Assembly (NCBI GenBank): GCA_946699065.1
Contig: CAMPDV010000102.1
Coordinates: 310,001 to 374,000, forward strand
Source of the DNA: Loxodes magnus
Taxonomy: Eukaryota; Ciliophora; Karyorelictea; Loxodida; Loxodidae
Length of the DNA: 64,000 nucleotides
Direction: 5' to 3'
The notes below the pieces were generated by a model, which saw nothing but the letters and a program-made list of their open reading frames with translations, did not search any database and had not been told where the DNA came from. Positions 37,991 to 50,778 of the stretch are shown here, piece after piece (the stretch's first letter is position 1; the number at the start of each line of letters is the position of its first letter). The position numbers and the translations under genes were made by a program.

Positions 37991-38968
37991 ATGTTGACAT
38001 CTCTAGCAAGCGAAGCTTAACGATTCAATTCCTAGTATAAAGTTGGAATATCAAACAATTTGAGAAATTTTAATTCTTTAAGTACTGAATAGTACCTTGA
38101 GTCTCAAAACCAATATCTGGAGTACTAATGATAAATATAATAGTAAGAAATGATGCATTAAAAGATAGAGGAATTATTGAGTATTATTAAGTAACTAGAA
38201 AATAGAGTATAAGATTAAGATTCTGAAATTGGCATGTTAAAGCACCAACTCTAAAAGTCTGAATAGTTAAATAATTAACTAATTATTGAAAAGAATCATC
38301 TTGTTCAAGAGCTTTCCTTTATAAAGAGTTAAAGTGATTATTTTACATTCAGGAACTAGAATGATTAGAGCATTAAAAGGGAAAATAATATAGAGGAAGT
38401 ATTAAATCCTCTTAAGTCATAATTATAATGGAGTATTAATAAACTTTAAGAAATTGAAAAAAAAGTTGATTTACAAAGTTCTTAAGCAAGTGTAAGAAAA
38501 GAAAACTAAAGTCACTATTATAACTTGTAAATTCCTATCTAGTAAAGTCCTAAAATTAATGGTTTTGATTCTTAGTAAGCTAATCGAGATGTTTTTAATC
38601 CTTTATAAATAAATGATGGAAAAAAATAGAAAAAACAGAATTAAGTTTAAACTCAAAAATATAGCAAAGAAGTTAAAGAAGGAAGTAAAATATCTTAGAG
38701 AGATTACTTTTCTCATAATTCTAAAATCAAATAAAAATCTAAGAAATCATTAAACTCTTCTAAACCTTTCAACTTATTACTGTAAAGCTTATAAAATGGC
38801 AAGGATATTCAAAATATAATATCATCTTCAAATGCTAAGAAAAAATTAGGAAAACATTTCCAAAGTTGTCAAAGTGGTAGAAGAACATAAAGTGAATAAA
38901 TAATTTTGAGACCCAATGATGGCGTTAGTGAATCTAAAATAATGCACAATTTTTTTAAATTTTACTGA
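37991..38968 (+). CDS. coiled-coil protein with basic disordered C-terminus
   Basis: Unrecognised, 325 aa, from ATG 37991 to TGA 38966-38968 with no intron needed. Residues about 45-130 are a Gln-rich coiled coil (QKIEELLSIIKQLENRVQDQ; GMLKHQLQKSEQLNNQLI). The C-terminal half is basic, Ser/Lys-rich and disordered-looking (KIKQKSKKSLNSSK; KKKLGKHFQSCQSGRRTQSE). About one in eight residues is Gln, nearly all TAA or TAG. Such a layout fits a cytoskeletal or basal-body scaffold, without proof. Its stop codon is only 16 bp from the stop of the convergent UBX gene. Confidence 0.68.
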
Positions 38969-38984
38969 ATTATTATTTATTAAA

Positions 38985-40193
38985 TCAAGAAATCTACAAA
39001 AATAGAGTATAGTTTGGAATGAGTCCCAACTATAGCATTGTTTTGCTGTTTTCTTCATAAAGTTTGCTTGGAAATACGCTTCTTATTTGATATAGTTTTT
39101 CAGTTTCTCTGTTTTAATCAAGTATTTACCTTAAAGTTTCAAGAGTATCTTCATATAATAATTTGATAATTAATTATTTTTTCCCTGTTTCAGTCTTGAT
39201 ACGAAGTGTCGTATATTGCTTGTTACTAGGATTTTAATCAACATGGGTTTTGATTTATATTACATTTGAAGATTCATTGCTCTAATTTAATTAAATTGGA
39301 ATTTGATTTTACTATATTTTATCTTGCCTTGTAATCTGATCTAGTACACACTACACTTCTTTAGTATAAGTTTTAGCTCCAAAAGTAGTTTCAGTTAAAT
39401 CATGAACTTCAAGAGGTACGCCTTCTGGGTATTATTGTTTAAGTTCGTAAGGAAAGTATCCATCAAGAATATCGCTTAAAACACTTTATGCTCCTGAGTC
39501 TTTATAGTTTTTAAATGAGGATCCTTTCAAAAAAATTCCATTCTTAAAGAATGCAATGGGAATAGGCGTAAGGCTAATAAATTGTGCTCTTCCTTTTTGC
39601 TTACTAATAACTTGATTATCTTAATAAGCGATAATATTAAGTTCTTCTACTCTTTTCTTAATCACATTAATATCAATCTCAGATGGAAGTTAATACATTC
39701 TCATCTCATTTTTTTGAATCGCTTAAATATCTAACTCTCCTGTGGCTTAATGATTTTATCACTATACTCCATAATCTAGAAGAAACTACTTGATTTCGGT
39801 AAGTTCGTAAATAAGCGCTTTATTTTTAAGTTCTAATTTCTATACTTTTTGTAATAGATTAGAGTTATCACTAATTTGAAGATCCTTAACCTTCTATTAT
39901 AAAAATTCTATTAACAAGGTTTTTTCTTTTATTTCCTTTCTATAAGAAGCTATTATTTTTTCATTGGTTTATAGTTTAGAAGTCATTATTTCTAATAGCT
40001 CTTTATCTTTATTTTGGACTAACTTGCCTGGAGTACAAGTTACATTGTTCAGCTACTTTTCTGATTAATTAATTTTAGATTCCACTGCTTTATTACTTTA
40101 CTTTGTAGTAGATTTTTTCGTTTTCTCTTCTAAAAAATTCAAAATTTCAGGATCACTAATTTCGAAATTCTAATTCCAGTTTCCTTAATGCAT
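38985..40193 (-). CDS. UBXN11: SEP/UBX-domain protein, UBXN11-like
   Basis: Probable p97/Cdc48 cofactor, 402 aa, uninterrupted from ATG 40191-40193 to TGA 38985-38987. An N-terminal coiled coil (NSNLLQKVQKLELKNKALIY, about residues 110-130) precedes a SEP domain (FFKNGIFLKGSSFKNY; SVLSDILDGYFPYELKQQYP, then EGVPLEVHDLTE). The last about 85 residues are a UBX-type ubiquitin-like fold (TTLRIKTETGKKQLIIKLLY; TLETLRQIL; FPSKLYEENSKTMLQLGLIP, then NYTLFL). The FPSKLYEE segment is at the position of the p97-binding FPR loop, here FPS. Coiled coil followed by SEP and UBX is the order of UBXN11 (Socius). A TAG-TGA-TAA triplet inside the gene reads Gln-Trp-Gln (GVQWQNH). Confidence 0.88.
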
Positions 40194-40549
40194 TTTATTT
40201 AATTAAAGCTATAAAATAAAAGATAAATAAGTTAAATATATTCATCATCTTTTCGTAAAAGCAGAGAGCTATCAATTTAGGCATTAAATATGATTATCTA
40301 AGGATAAATATAAAAAGCAACCTAATTTTAGTTATTAGTCTTATAAATTTTGCTTAGTAAGCAAGAAAAAGTATTAAGAAGCTAATTAAGAATACTAAAA
40401 GATAAGATAATAACCTAATTTCAAAAATTGGGGTTATTATTAGTTAAAGGATAAGTCAAAAAACTAAAGAGTTTTTAGATTTAAGACACTTAAATTACTA
40501 AATATGCATTTAAATTAGAAGTTAACTAGATAAACCATTCGATTTCAAA
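40194..40549. other. non-coding spacer
   Basis: Short spacer between two minus-strand genes; nothing recognised. Confidence 0.5.
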
Positions 40550-41219
40550 TCATGAAGGGAAAAGTGGGAAATTGATCTAGAACTTTAATTTTTAGTTCTG
40601 AATAAAAAAATACTCAAAATCATCTAAATCTAGAGTTGGATCTTACTCTTCTAAATTTCTAAGAATAACTGAAAGCATTCCAACATCCTGATTTAGAAAA
40701 ATCGTCAATAAAATTAGAAGGAAAATAAGTAAAATTAAGATTACCTAAATATGGAAAACGATAATATTTCTTGAGTTTTCGTGTTGTTTCTGTATAATGT
40801 CTTACTGTGTATTATTCAAAAAAATATGAAAATACAATCTGAACAAGCAGTTCGAAGATAAATCATCCTACTAATAGTTTACTAGTTTTTGCTTAGAAAT
40901 TATATTCGAATCTAAGAACATAAGCACTAAAAAATCAACTAATACAACGAATATTCACTGTTACTATACCACCCAAAGTTTGAGAAGTAAGGAAAAGAAA
41001 CATAGAGATAAAGTTCGCTATATTAAAAGTTACTTATCTAAGTAAAGGCTGTTATCAGACAAATATTAAGCTTAATCAGGTGGGTTTTTGTATAATGAAA
41101 AATCACTTCAAATTTTTCGTTTCTCTAAATCTTGATTTTTAAAGCTTTATCCTTTTAAAAAATTCATATGAGCGAAACCAAAGAGATAAGCTATAAAGAT
41201 CTGATATGAATGCTTACAT
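40550..41219 (-). CDS. multi-span membrane protein, 217 aa
   Basis: Unrecognised. From ATG 41217-41219 (MQAFISDLYSLSLWF) the protein has an amphipathic basic N-terminus and then hydrophobic segments (IANFISMFLFLTSQTLGGIV, LLVGWFIFELLVQIVFSYF, IQVILILLIFLLILLTIFL). It ends in an acidic cytosolic-type segment (VILRNLEEQDPTLDLDDFEY). The two halves lie in different frames and are joined by a 16-nt intron at 40790-40805 (GTAAGACATTATACAG). Exons of 414 and 240 nt sum to 654, and the stop is TGA 40550-40552. Several Trp are TGA-coded. No family is recognised. Confidence 0.7.
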
Positions 41220-41491
41220 CAGTAATAGGCTTTTAATTAAATTTTCCTAAATAATTTACTTACATATAGTTATACAGACATTGTTTTCCTTCAAAAATAA
41301 TTATTTTTATCAAATAATTAAATCTTATTTCTCATTTATCATATCATATCCTTAATTCTTTTTATTATTATAAAATCATCTTTCTTATTTTTCTTTATAT
41401 GTATAGTCGTCAAGTTTAAAGAGTAGATATTAATAAATTTTTTAATTTGTAGAGTGCATAATAAGAGCAGATATAATATTTCTAGCTTATA

Positions 41492-42112
41492 ATGTTTATT
41501 GGTAGAGAAGAGCTAAGACAACTTAAATTAATGTTATTTAATTTAAATGAGAAGTTTAGTTTTAAAAGCCTTTCTGTGCATGAGTTGATTTTTTTAGAAA
41601 TTCCTTGATAATATGAAAATGATTAAATCTAATTAACTGATTTATAAACTCATTCTTAATTGATAAATTTGGAAAGAGAATATGATATTGATGATTATTT
41701 ATTTTTGCAAATTAAAACTATTTATTTTAAATTAATTAAATGCTTAAATTTAAAGATCCAATCAATAGCTTCTTAAAGGAGAATATGCAATTTTATTTAT
41801 GCTCTTCCATTTATTTAATCTGATATGTTTCTAAATTTGCTGCTTAAACAGATAGTTAGATATTCTAATGACTTTCATCTATTTATTAATATTTTTGCTT
41901 CAGTTTGTCTCTGATTTCAGTGATTTATAGAATTATTTAAAATACAATGAGAAGGATTTTGATAGTAGGTATTAACTAATACCTTACTGATATTATATTA
42001 AAATTAGTTTTATAAGAACTCCTCTTAAAATAATTAAATGCCAGCTAACTAATAACCAAAGAGCCAAAATAAAATATTTAATTATATATAATAAAAATAT
42101 ATCTGTCTTTGA
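41492..42112 (+). CDS. doubtful hydrophobic ORF, 206 aa
   Basis: A frame from ATG 41492 to TGA 42110-42112 gives helical sequence (MFIGREELRQLKLMLFNLNE; LEREYDIDDYLFLQIKTIYF) with hydrophobic parts. Four of its five internal TGA codons fall within about 20 codons (residues about 152-173, VCLWFQWFIELFKIQWEGFW). All Trp in this ORF are TGA and none are TGG, which is unlike the accepted genes in the window. It may be a weak gene, a decayed copy or a chance frame. Confidence 0.3.
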
Positions 42113-44197
42113 TACAATCTATTGATCCATGCCTTTAGAACTATTTAAATTGTAATTCTTCTTATTTTAAGAGTTATTAAGTAGTAATATATGCAAACAA
42201 CTTATAGGACTAAAATACTTTTACATATTCATTAAATATAAGAATAAGCATAATGTATCTATCTTTTATTATTCATAATTAAACTTTTAATTATATTATT
42301 CTTCTAAGATTGTCTCTATTTCTACTTTTTAGTCTTTTTTCTATTTTTTCTTATTAAACCATGTCTATTAATGAGTTTTTATACAATTCAAAAGAAAAGA
42401 ATATATATAAATAGAGAAGATTTATATATAAGTAAGTTATAAATTCTAAAATCAAGCTATTTATCCAGTTCTTTGTATTAAGAATAATTGAATTAAAATT
42501 TAATTCAAAGAGATCTTGGCAAAATCAGTTTATTTAAGATTCAAAAATCTAAAATTTATCTTTATTTAGTTATTTAGCTAAACTTTATTATCTCTATCTC
42601 TTTTAGTTATCTAGGAATTATTTTCTATTTTAAAGTTAATTGAAACTTTATAGTATCTACTTATCTAAATTTAGGACACAATTTTTAAAGCTAGATTATG
42701 TTTATTCATAGCATATTATATTAGTCAATATATTATTATTATAAAATAGATATTTTGTAATCATCTTAGAGATCAATCATGAAGTATGTATAATCTGATT
42801 TACTGCTGTCCTTTATAAATAAATAAAGGTTGCTAGAGATTCAAAGTTTAATTAATTTGAGTCTTCAAAGGTATAGCAAACAAAAATTTTCTAATAATAT
42901 AAAAATTGATATTTACCCACAGCTATAAGCTTTAATATAATAGGTATATAATTTTTGTGTTTTTCTCTTTTATAATTTACTAGATACTAAGTATGATAAA
43001 AATTAAATATTTTACTAAGTATTTTGCTTTAGTGCTGCTAATTTTAATCACTTTTTCTAAGCAAATTTAATTATCTTAGAAGATAACTAAGTATTAATAT
43101 TTAATTTTCTGTTTTTTCAAATTTTTCATTAACTTATTCATATTTTTTACGTTGCTTAATTTATTTTGTTCAATATACTAAATTTTTTTAAAGTTTACAT
43201 TATATAATTAAAAGATAGCTTTGAACAACTTAATTTAAACATTTTATTCATTAAGGTAAAAAAGTAATTCATACTTAAAAATTTAAAATAAGCCATTAGC
43301 TTTTTTCTGTGATATATAAATTACTAATTAAAGATATATTAAGCTATTACATAGATAAATGATAAATATACATATATGTAATTGAGTTTATTCACTTTTA
43401 TCTCTTTATTTTATAAGTTAATTAATTTTTAGCTTAGTAAATTGGTTTCCTCTTTTATAAAAGAGTTATCTTTATTTAAAGTTAAAAGTAATGATATAAG
43501 CCTTTGTTTTATTTTAATGAGTGTAAGTAAATTGGTGTTATTTATTTGATGCATTAGTTAATATTCTATAATTATCTAGGACTAAAGATATTTGTTGCTA
43601 TTTTTAATTTCAAGTATAAAACATTCTTTAAAGCGAGTTTTAATCTTATTCGATGAGATAAAGCTGATTCGTTAACACAATTTAGTAGTTTTAATTTTCT
43701 TAGTTATGATTAATGGAGAAATATTTAGATTCTAAAGAGTCATAATAGAGTACTTTTTAAATAGAGCTTTAATACTTTTATCTATTTTCTAATAACTTAC
43801 TTTATTATAATAGCTTTAACGATATTTAGAAATAAAAAGGGGTTAATTAAGAGATATTAGATAGACTAGTTTTAGTTAGCTAGTTAGTAGCATTAAGCTT
43901 AATAAATATTAGTTAATATTAATTGACTTTATTACCATATAAGCACTATTCTCATTTACTGAATCATTTATTCATGACACTCTCTAGAATATTTCCACTT
44001 CACATCTCAACTAAACTATATATAGCAATATCTATTTCTATTTAGTAGGAAACTAATTAATAAACTAAAAATAATAAATTCCTCTATAGCATTATAAGTC
44101 TGATTAATAATATCAATCTATAAAGGAAAGTAAAGATAAGTCTAGTAATTGGATAAAATAAGTTTAAAAATTGCTTGATAGTTTAGAGTTAAAAATA
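42113..44197. other. non-coding spacer
   Basis: About 2 kb of AT-rich sequence with no supported gene upstream of the large glycosyltransferase gene. Confidence 0.45.
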
Positions 44198-47100
44198 ATG
44201 GAAAGCAATAAAGTCATATAAACTAGTTTCTTTAGCATATTCAAGAGAACTAGAACCTTAATATTAATATTCTTCTGATTTATTATGACTACTGCCTTTA
44301 TAGTTATTTACAATCAGATAACCTAGCAGTAAAAGATCTAGAAATTGCTCTCCGAACATATGAACTTATTGAGCATAAAAATTACCTAATAAAATTTAGA
44401 AAATAGACAGTTTAATTAAAAACTTTTAGCTAATGATATGGAAAATAATCTGATTACTGAATCATTTAAATAGACAAACGAATAAAATAATAAGAGTTCT
44501 AATTATAACTAGTAGGAGTTAATGCAGATAAATTATAGAAAAATGGGATAAAAGAAAGATATTTAATAAGAACTAAAGTAGAATACTAGAAGCTTAAGAA
44601 AAGATATATTTATGAATAATTCATAAAGCCAGCTCTAAATGTAACCTCTTAAGACATGTCTTAATAAAGAAAAAATCATTAGAAATAAAAATTATGAAGG
44701 AATAGAACTTAAACAGGATCATCAATGAATTGTTTAGGGAAAATATCCAAGTTTGGATTTTTCATAAATGACTGTATGCTTATGGATAAAACAGGTTTCA
44801 TAATCCTTTATATTTAGAGAAAAGTCTAAGTAAACAATCCTTGCTAATAAAATATCTGGATGTGGAAATTCAACTGATTATTGGGGATATTCTTTATCCC
44901 TTGAAAATTAAAAGTTAAAAGTTTCAGCTGGAAGTGATTATCAATGCTTCAAAAAAGCTAGCAAATCTTTAAAAGATATTGATTTTAGTAAATGAAATCA
45001 GATATGTCTTGTTTTAACAGCATTTGGTCCTAATTTATAAGCTCATTTATTAAAACTATACGTAAACGAAAAAAAAATTATAATATACACATAAGAAAAA
45101 TACTTTAGACTAGTCTAAAATGGAAGAAATTTGAGACTTGGCCATTAAGTGGTTTAAAAGTAAAGTCCTGCATTAGAAAACGTAGAAAAGCCAGGAAACT
45201 TTTTTAAAGGTTGAATGTAAAAAATTTTGATAACTGACAAACTTTTGACTAGTCAAGAGTTAATTTAACTGTATTAAGAGAAACAAATAACCATAGGTAA
45301 AGTATTTTATTCAACTTTTAACAAAATCCATCAAAAAGATTTAAAAGAAAATGAACTTGGATTAAAAAATTGGGAAAATACGTTTGTTGATGTTTTAGAC
45401 TTTAGTTCAGTTAACTTTATTACTTGCTTATAGAATCAGTATATATATGAAATTACCTATAAAACCAAGACTAAATGCATTGATCCTTCTAATAAATATA
45501 ACTACGAAGAATAGCATCAAGTGTTATAAAGAGCACTGAGATAATATAACATTATTAAGCAACAATTAAATGATCGAAATGTTAGTTTGATCTTACCTAT
45601 TTCACTATAAGTGCACAAAAGAACAAAATAACTTAAAAACATATTGGAATCCCTTAAAAACGCTTATGATATATAAAATACTATAATTATAATAGGGTAA
45701 GACGATAAAATATCAGAAATATATAGAATTGTATAGGAATATTAAACTAGTTTGAATATAGTCCACTTTTATTGTCCTGCTGTTATGTAAAAAGCTATGA
45801 CTACCAAAGAAAAAGAAAGCAAAATTTCTTCATGTGCAAGATTTATTTTCAATTTTACTTTGAACTACGTCAATGCGGAAGCCGTTATTCATGCTGAAGA
45901 CGACTTTGTGTATGCTCCTGATTTTTATAGATATTGCTTATGAAGTTTTTAGTAAATTTATAACAACGAAGAGTTTGAAAAGAGAGTTGCTTTCGTAAAA
46001 TTATCCTCTCCTTATAATAATATAAAAGATAAATCTTATTATACGATTACTATGCAACAATAATCTATTATTTAGGGCTTATTCATACCTAATTGGCTTA
46101 AATATGACATTTTTAATGCCTGATCTTGGTGTGATTTTGGTGCTTCCTTTAGAAATTTTTTTACATATCATATGAAAATGCATATTTTCACTCCTATTAT
46201 CGCAAGAGGAGCCAACAAATGCCTAAATAATTGCGAATTTTCAACTCACAAGAACTAAGTACAATCTAAGTAATACAAAAACTAAGCATTGTATACTGAA
46301 AAAGTATACTATCAAGACTGGGAAAATAAGAAGTGGATAAAACCTATTCTATTGCAGAAAAATTATATATTCAATATAACTTAAACCAGACAGGAAATGC
46401 ACTCATTCAAATGAAATTAGAAAAAGGCAAAAGGCTATTGATCATATTATAACTATTAAAATCTTCCTTAATAAGCTGATGGTATTTATTAATACCCATT
46501 CTTGAATGCTAGCGATCTATTTATCTAATAGCAAGACACAGAAGAAATTCCTTTAAATCTATATCCAATTGATTTAATGTAGGATTAACTTAAAAAAAAC
46601 ACCTCTTTGCAAATTGACTAAAAACCGTAAAATCCCAACATCAAGAAAAATACTATAGTATAAAAAGATTTCTAATAGAAAAAAGAATCCTCAGAGAATT
46701 AATAGAATTTGGAGGCTATAAATATGGATTTAAAAATTTAAAAGGAAGGAATACAGTTAGATAATTGACAGTGAATAGTTTATGGAAAATATACAAGTTT
46801 AGATTTTTCTAAAATGACTGTATGTGTATGAGTCAAGTATAATCGCAAGCTTGAGTAATCAACAGAGATTCAAACGTTAATTTCAAACAAATTGCAAGGA
46901 TGTGGATTTTCTACTAACTATTGAGGATATTCACTTGCCATCAAAGGAAAAACTATCATCGTCTCAGCTGGTAGTGATTATTAGTGTTTTCAAAAAGAAG
47001 CTGAAATTTCGGAACATATTAAAGAAAATAATTGAAATTAGATCTGTCTCATTCTAACAGCTTTCGGGCTTGAAAATAAAATGCATTACCTAAGATTACA

Positions 47101-48535
47101 TATCAATAAAATCAAAGTTATAGATTATAGTCAGTAATAATATTTTAGACTAGTTTAAAACGGAAGAAATCTAAGACTTGGCCATTAAATAGTAAGTAAA
47201 ACTAAACCAACTGAAAGAAACATTGAAATTCCTGGTAATTTTTTCCCCGGAGTAATGCAAAAAATATTAGTTACTGATAAACTTCTAAACGAAAAAGAAA
47301 TAATAGAGCTATACAATGAACAGGCAATTAAGATTGCACATACTTTTGCTTCCAACTTTCAAAAAACTTCAACATAGATTTTTAAAAATTCAGAATTAGG
47401 ACTAGGAGAAACTGGAAGCAAAAAATTAAATATGTTCACTTTTGGCGAAAGTGCATACATTACAAACTTGTAAAAAGTTTAAAGTTTAAACTAAAAAACT
47501 TATAAAAGCAATAAGTTTTGTATAGATACTTCTGAGAATTATAACTATTAAGAACAGCATTAAGCATTAATGAAAGCTTTGCAGGAATATAACATCTTTA
47601 AGTAATAAATAGAAAAAAATAATGTTAGTCTTATAATCCCAGTTTCTTTATAAGTATACAAAAGAACCAAGTAGTTAATTTAAATTCTAGAAGGATTCTC
47701 TAAATCTTATGATATTAACGAAACAGTTATAATTATTGGTTAGGATGATAATTTTTCAGAAGTCACTCAAATAATTCAAAATTTCAAGTAAAAGTTAAAC
47801 ATAGTCCATTTTTAATGTCCTGTAGTGAAAATGAAAGAATAGAATACTTTATGGAAAGAAGGAAAAATATCTTCTTGTGCAAAATTCATTTTTAATTTTA
47901 CTCTCAATTATGTGAATGCAGCAGCAGTACTACATGCAGAGGACGATTTTTTATACTCACTTGATTTCTATCGTTACTTGAAATGAGCATTTTTAAAAGT
48001 TTATTCTAATGAAAAGTTTGAAAAAAGAATTGGCTTTGTTAGAATTTCTTCGAAATGAAACTAAAATGAGAAAAATTCATTTATATCTTATACCATGGAA
48101 AAAATATCAACAGTTTAAGGTCTTTTAATACCTAATTGACTAAAATATGATATATTTGATGCTTGATCGTGATGTGATTTTGGTTGCTCTTTTAGAAATT
48201 TTTTCCTAAATCACATGAAAATGCATATATTAACTCCAATGAAAGGCAGATGTGTAAATTAATGCTGAAAAGGATGTGAGCATACTACCCATCCTTAGTT
48301 AAACTCTCCTTCTCCTTTTGGTTAAAGTGCTGATTAACTTTATTCGAATAAACCACAATATTCAAGCGGTGGAAGTTGAAAAGAACCTGTAATTGTCAAG
48401 AAAAACGATATCTTTTTAATGACTTAGATAAGGAAAAGATATAGTTCGTTTTCATGGGGTAATCTTTAATAAATTAGTAACTTTTAACTTTAAATAATTA
48501 TATTTTAAGCCTAATCTACTTAATATCTATATTGA
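44198..48535 (+). CDS. tandem lectin-type/GnT-I-like glycosyltransferase, type II membrane protein
   Basis: One open frame of about 1445 codons from ATG 44198 to TGA 48533-48535. An N-terminal anchor (RTLILIFFWFIMTTAFIVIY, about residues 20-40) and Gln/Asn-rich stem suggest a Golgi type II enzyme. Two homologous modules follow, about 44716-46255 and 46758-48300, separated by a low-complexity linker. Each begins with a LamG/ConA-like fold (SLDFSQMTVCLWIK versus SLDFSKMTVCVWVK; both contain YFRLVQNGRNLRLGHQ). Each then has a GT-A domain like N-acetylglucosaminyltransferase I/POMGNT1 (family GT13): SLILPISLQVHKRTK then VIHAEDDFVYAPDFYRY in module 1; SLIIPVSLQVYKRTK then VLHAEDDFLYSLDFYRY in module 2. 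EDD is the metal/UDP-sugar motif and both copies keep it. Acceptor unknown. Conserved TGA-coded Trp in both modules confirm the code. The exact stop is uncertain because the tail after SSFSWGN is spacer-like. Confidence 0.85.
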
Positions 48536-50289
48536 TGCTGCATATTCACCTTCAAATCCTCTATTTTATTTATGCTTAAAGCATATTTTTTCAAAAGAAT
48601 AAGCTTTAATGTAATTAAATAAAGGCAAAATTATACTCAATTATATAGGAGTAAAACAAGTTTAGAAAAAGGATTTGTTTAAGAAAATATTTTTGTAACT
48701 ATCTAAACAATCTAAAGTAAAATTGTCATAAATCTAAGTTATATTAAATACCTATTATTATAATTATAATAAACCTTTTATAGTTCCTTTGAGTGAGACA
48801 CCTTTTCAATATTTTTACTAAATTGTAAATTTGAGACTTATTATAAATAAAGAAGGATGTAGAAAGTTATTAAATCTATTATTATGTTTCTAATAAAGTA
48901 TTTATTAAACTGGTGCTTAGATACAAATATTATAATAAATGCCAAAGAATAATTTAAAACTCTTAAGATTGTATGTAATCCCTTTAATTCTTTTAATATT
49001 TAGATATCAGTTATTAAAATAACTAGATAAAAGTCTATAAAATAATTATTTATATGATAATTTTAATTTAACACTTCATTTTTATCTATAATTATTCCAA
49101 AGTAGCAAGAGTCTATCTTATTTAAGCGGAGATATAACTTATCTTACTATATTTACTCTATTTGGAACTAAAAATTAAACTAGATAAAGGATTTTAAAAA
49201 GAACTTATCGTTCTGGTTTAGTTACCTTTCATTGAATGATTATAAGCTTTGGAGAGAGTTTGAAATATAAAGTGTAGTATTAGTGAAAGCTTTTAGAAAA
49301 TAGCTTAGTTTGTATCATTTCAGTAAATTTATCTCCAAATTAAATTTTATATTTGGCGTTCTTTTTCCTTTTCTATATGAATTATATAATAAGTCTTATT
49401 CCTTATTTCTAGTAAAGTATCTTTCTTACTATCACTTATATTTAAATTGAATAAGATAGTAGCAATCATGTATACTTAATCCTTTTATAAAAACTGATAG
49501 ATAGGAGTAGATAAAATTAAATAATTCTAAATTGAACTCTAAGCATAGAGTTAGGGGCTAGGTTTATAAAGAAAAATAATTAGTTTTCACTTATACATTT
49601 CATAAAGTATGAGATATATAGAATCAAAAAATCAAAAAAGTCTAGATGCTAGAATTTAAAATAGAATGCATCATTTATTTCTATTTTGCCCCTTCTGATT
49701 AAGCACTTAGCAAAATAATGTAGTTCTCTTACCTAATTAAAATAATATAGCTAATAATATTAAAATAAGAAAATAACTATTTCAGCCAAATAATTGGAAA
49801 ATTAAAATTCATATAAAATACATAAATAAAATAAAGAGTGAGGAATAAATAAATTTTAGTATGCTTATCAGATTATTGGAAAACCTTCTTTTTTAATTTA
49901 GAAAAGTAATAAATCAGATTGAAAAACCAAATGAAGTTAGTGTTAATTATGTATAATTAACCTACTTATAAATAATAATTTCAAATTAACTAAGAAATGT
50001 AAGTTTAACAATGTTAAATATTTAAAGATAATGATATACTTTTATTTAACTTTTTACTTATATTCTACATAATCGATAAATTAAGAAAATGATTGTATTG
50101 GATAATTCAGAGGAAGTCAATTATTAAGAAGATTGAGAGTCTTGAGAAATATCGGCTTCATCATAATTATTTAATAGTTATCAAAGATAAAGACATTCAT
50201 GTTAAAGGATTAATTTAGATACTTTTTAGCAAGAAAGGATGAAATTATATTTTTTCAATTAATTGACGCTAATAATAAATTAAACTTTT
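48536..50289. other. non-coding spacer
   Basis: AT-rich stretch between two convergent genes; no feature recognised. Confidence 0.5.
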
Positions 50290-50778
50290 TCATTGAAATA
50301 GAATTCTCTTCTTTTCTCCGCTAAACTGTCTTCTTGGTCCTGAAGCTCTATCGAAGTGTTTTATTTCAGAGCTTCTCGCTGATTTGCTTTTATTATTTTA
50401 GGTTTCTTCAAGCATCTTTTTCAACTCATAAAATCGCTTCCTTGGCTACTCTTTAGTTACTAATTTTCCATCTTCGAAACTCCATTCAACGTAATTATTA
50501 GATTAAACATCAGAAAGTTTTTCCAGATCTGAAAGCCTCAACGATATTTGCTTTTCGTATGTTTTTTCTCTTTCAGACTAATCTGGTATATTATAGCTAG
50601 GTAAAGAAATTCTTTGATTAATGTCCTAATATTTTTCCTTATAGTGCTGCTCATTTTTAATAATCAAATTTTCATCGTATTTAAAAGGCTAAGCTTTCTT
50701 CTTTTATGTCTAAGGTACTTACTTCTACGATTCAGTCATATCATTTTTTTTCTCCTTAGCACAGCATATATTCCCCAT
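50290..50778 (-). CDS. small hydrophilic protein with MGNICC acylation signal
   Basis: Unrecognised, 162 aa, uninterrupted from ATG 50776-50778 to TGA 50290-50292. The start MGNICCAKEKK fits N-myristoylation on Gly2 and palmitoylation on the Cys pair, so attachment to the plasma or ciliary membrane is likely. The body is charged and helical (SERE, QISLRLSDLEKLSD; RKRFYELKKMLEETQ), with basic Ser/Arg-rich sequence near the end (RASGPRRQFSGEKKR). No domain is recognised. It belongs with the other small CC-type proteins in this window (10593-11414 and 59336-59870), though only the N-terminal design is shared. Confidence 0.7.

Noticed and set aside
38846..39058. Minus-strand 70-aa open frame across two genes
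   Set aside because: It crosses the convergent stops of the coiled-coil and UBX genes in the wrong frame.
40900..41168. ATG at 41168 (MNFLKGQSFKN) as start of the membrane protein
   Set aside because: That frame needs extra introns; the ATG at 41219 gives one continuous exon up to the single 16-nt intron.
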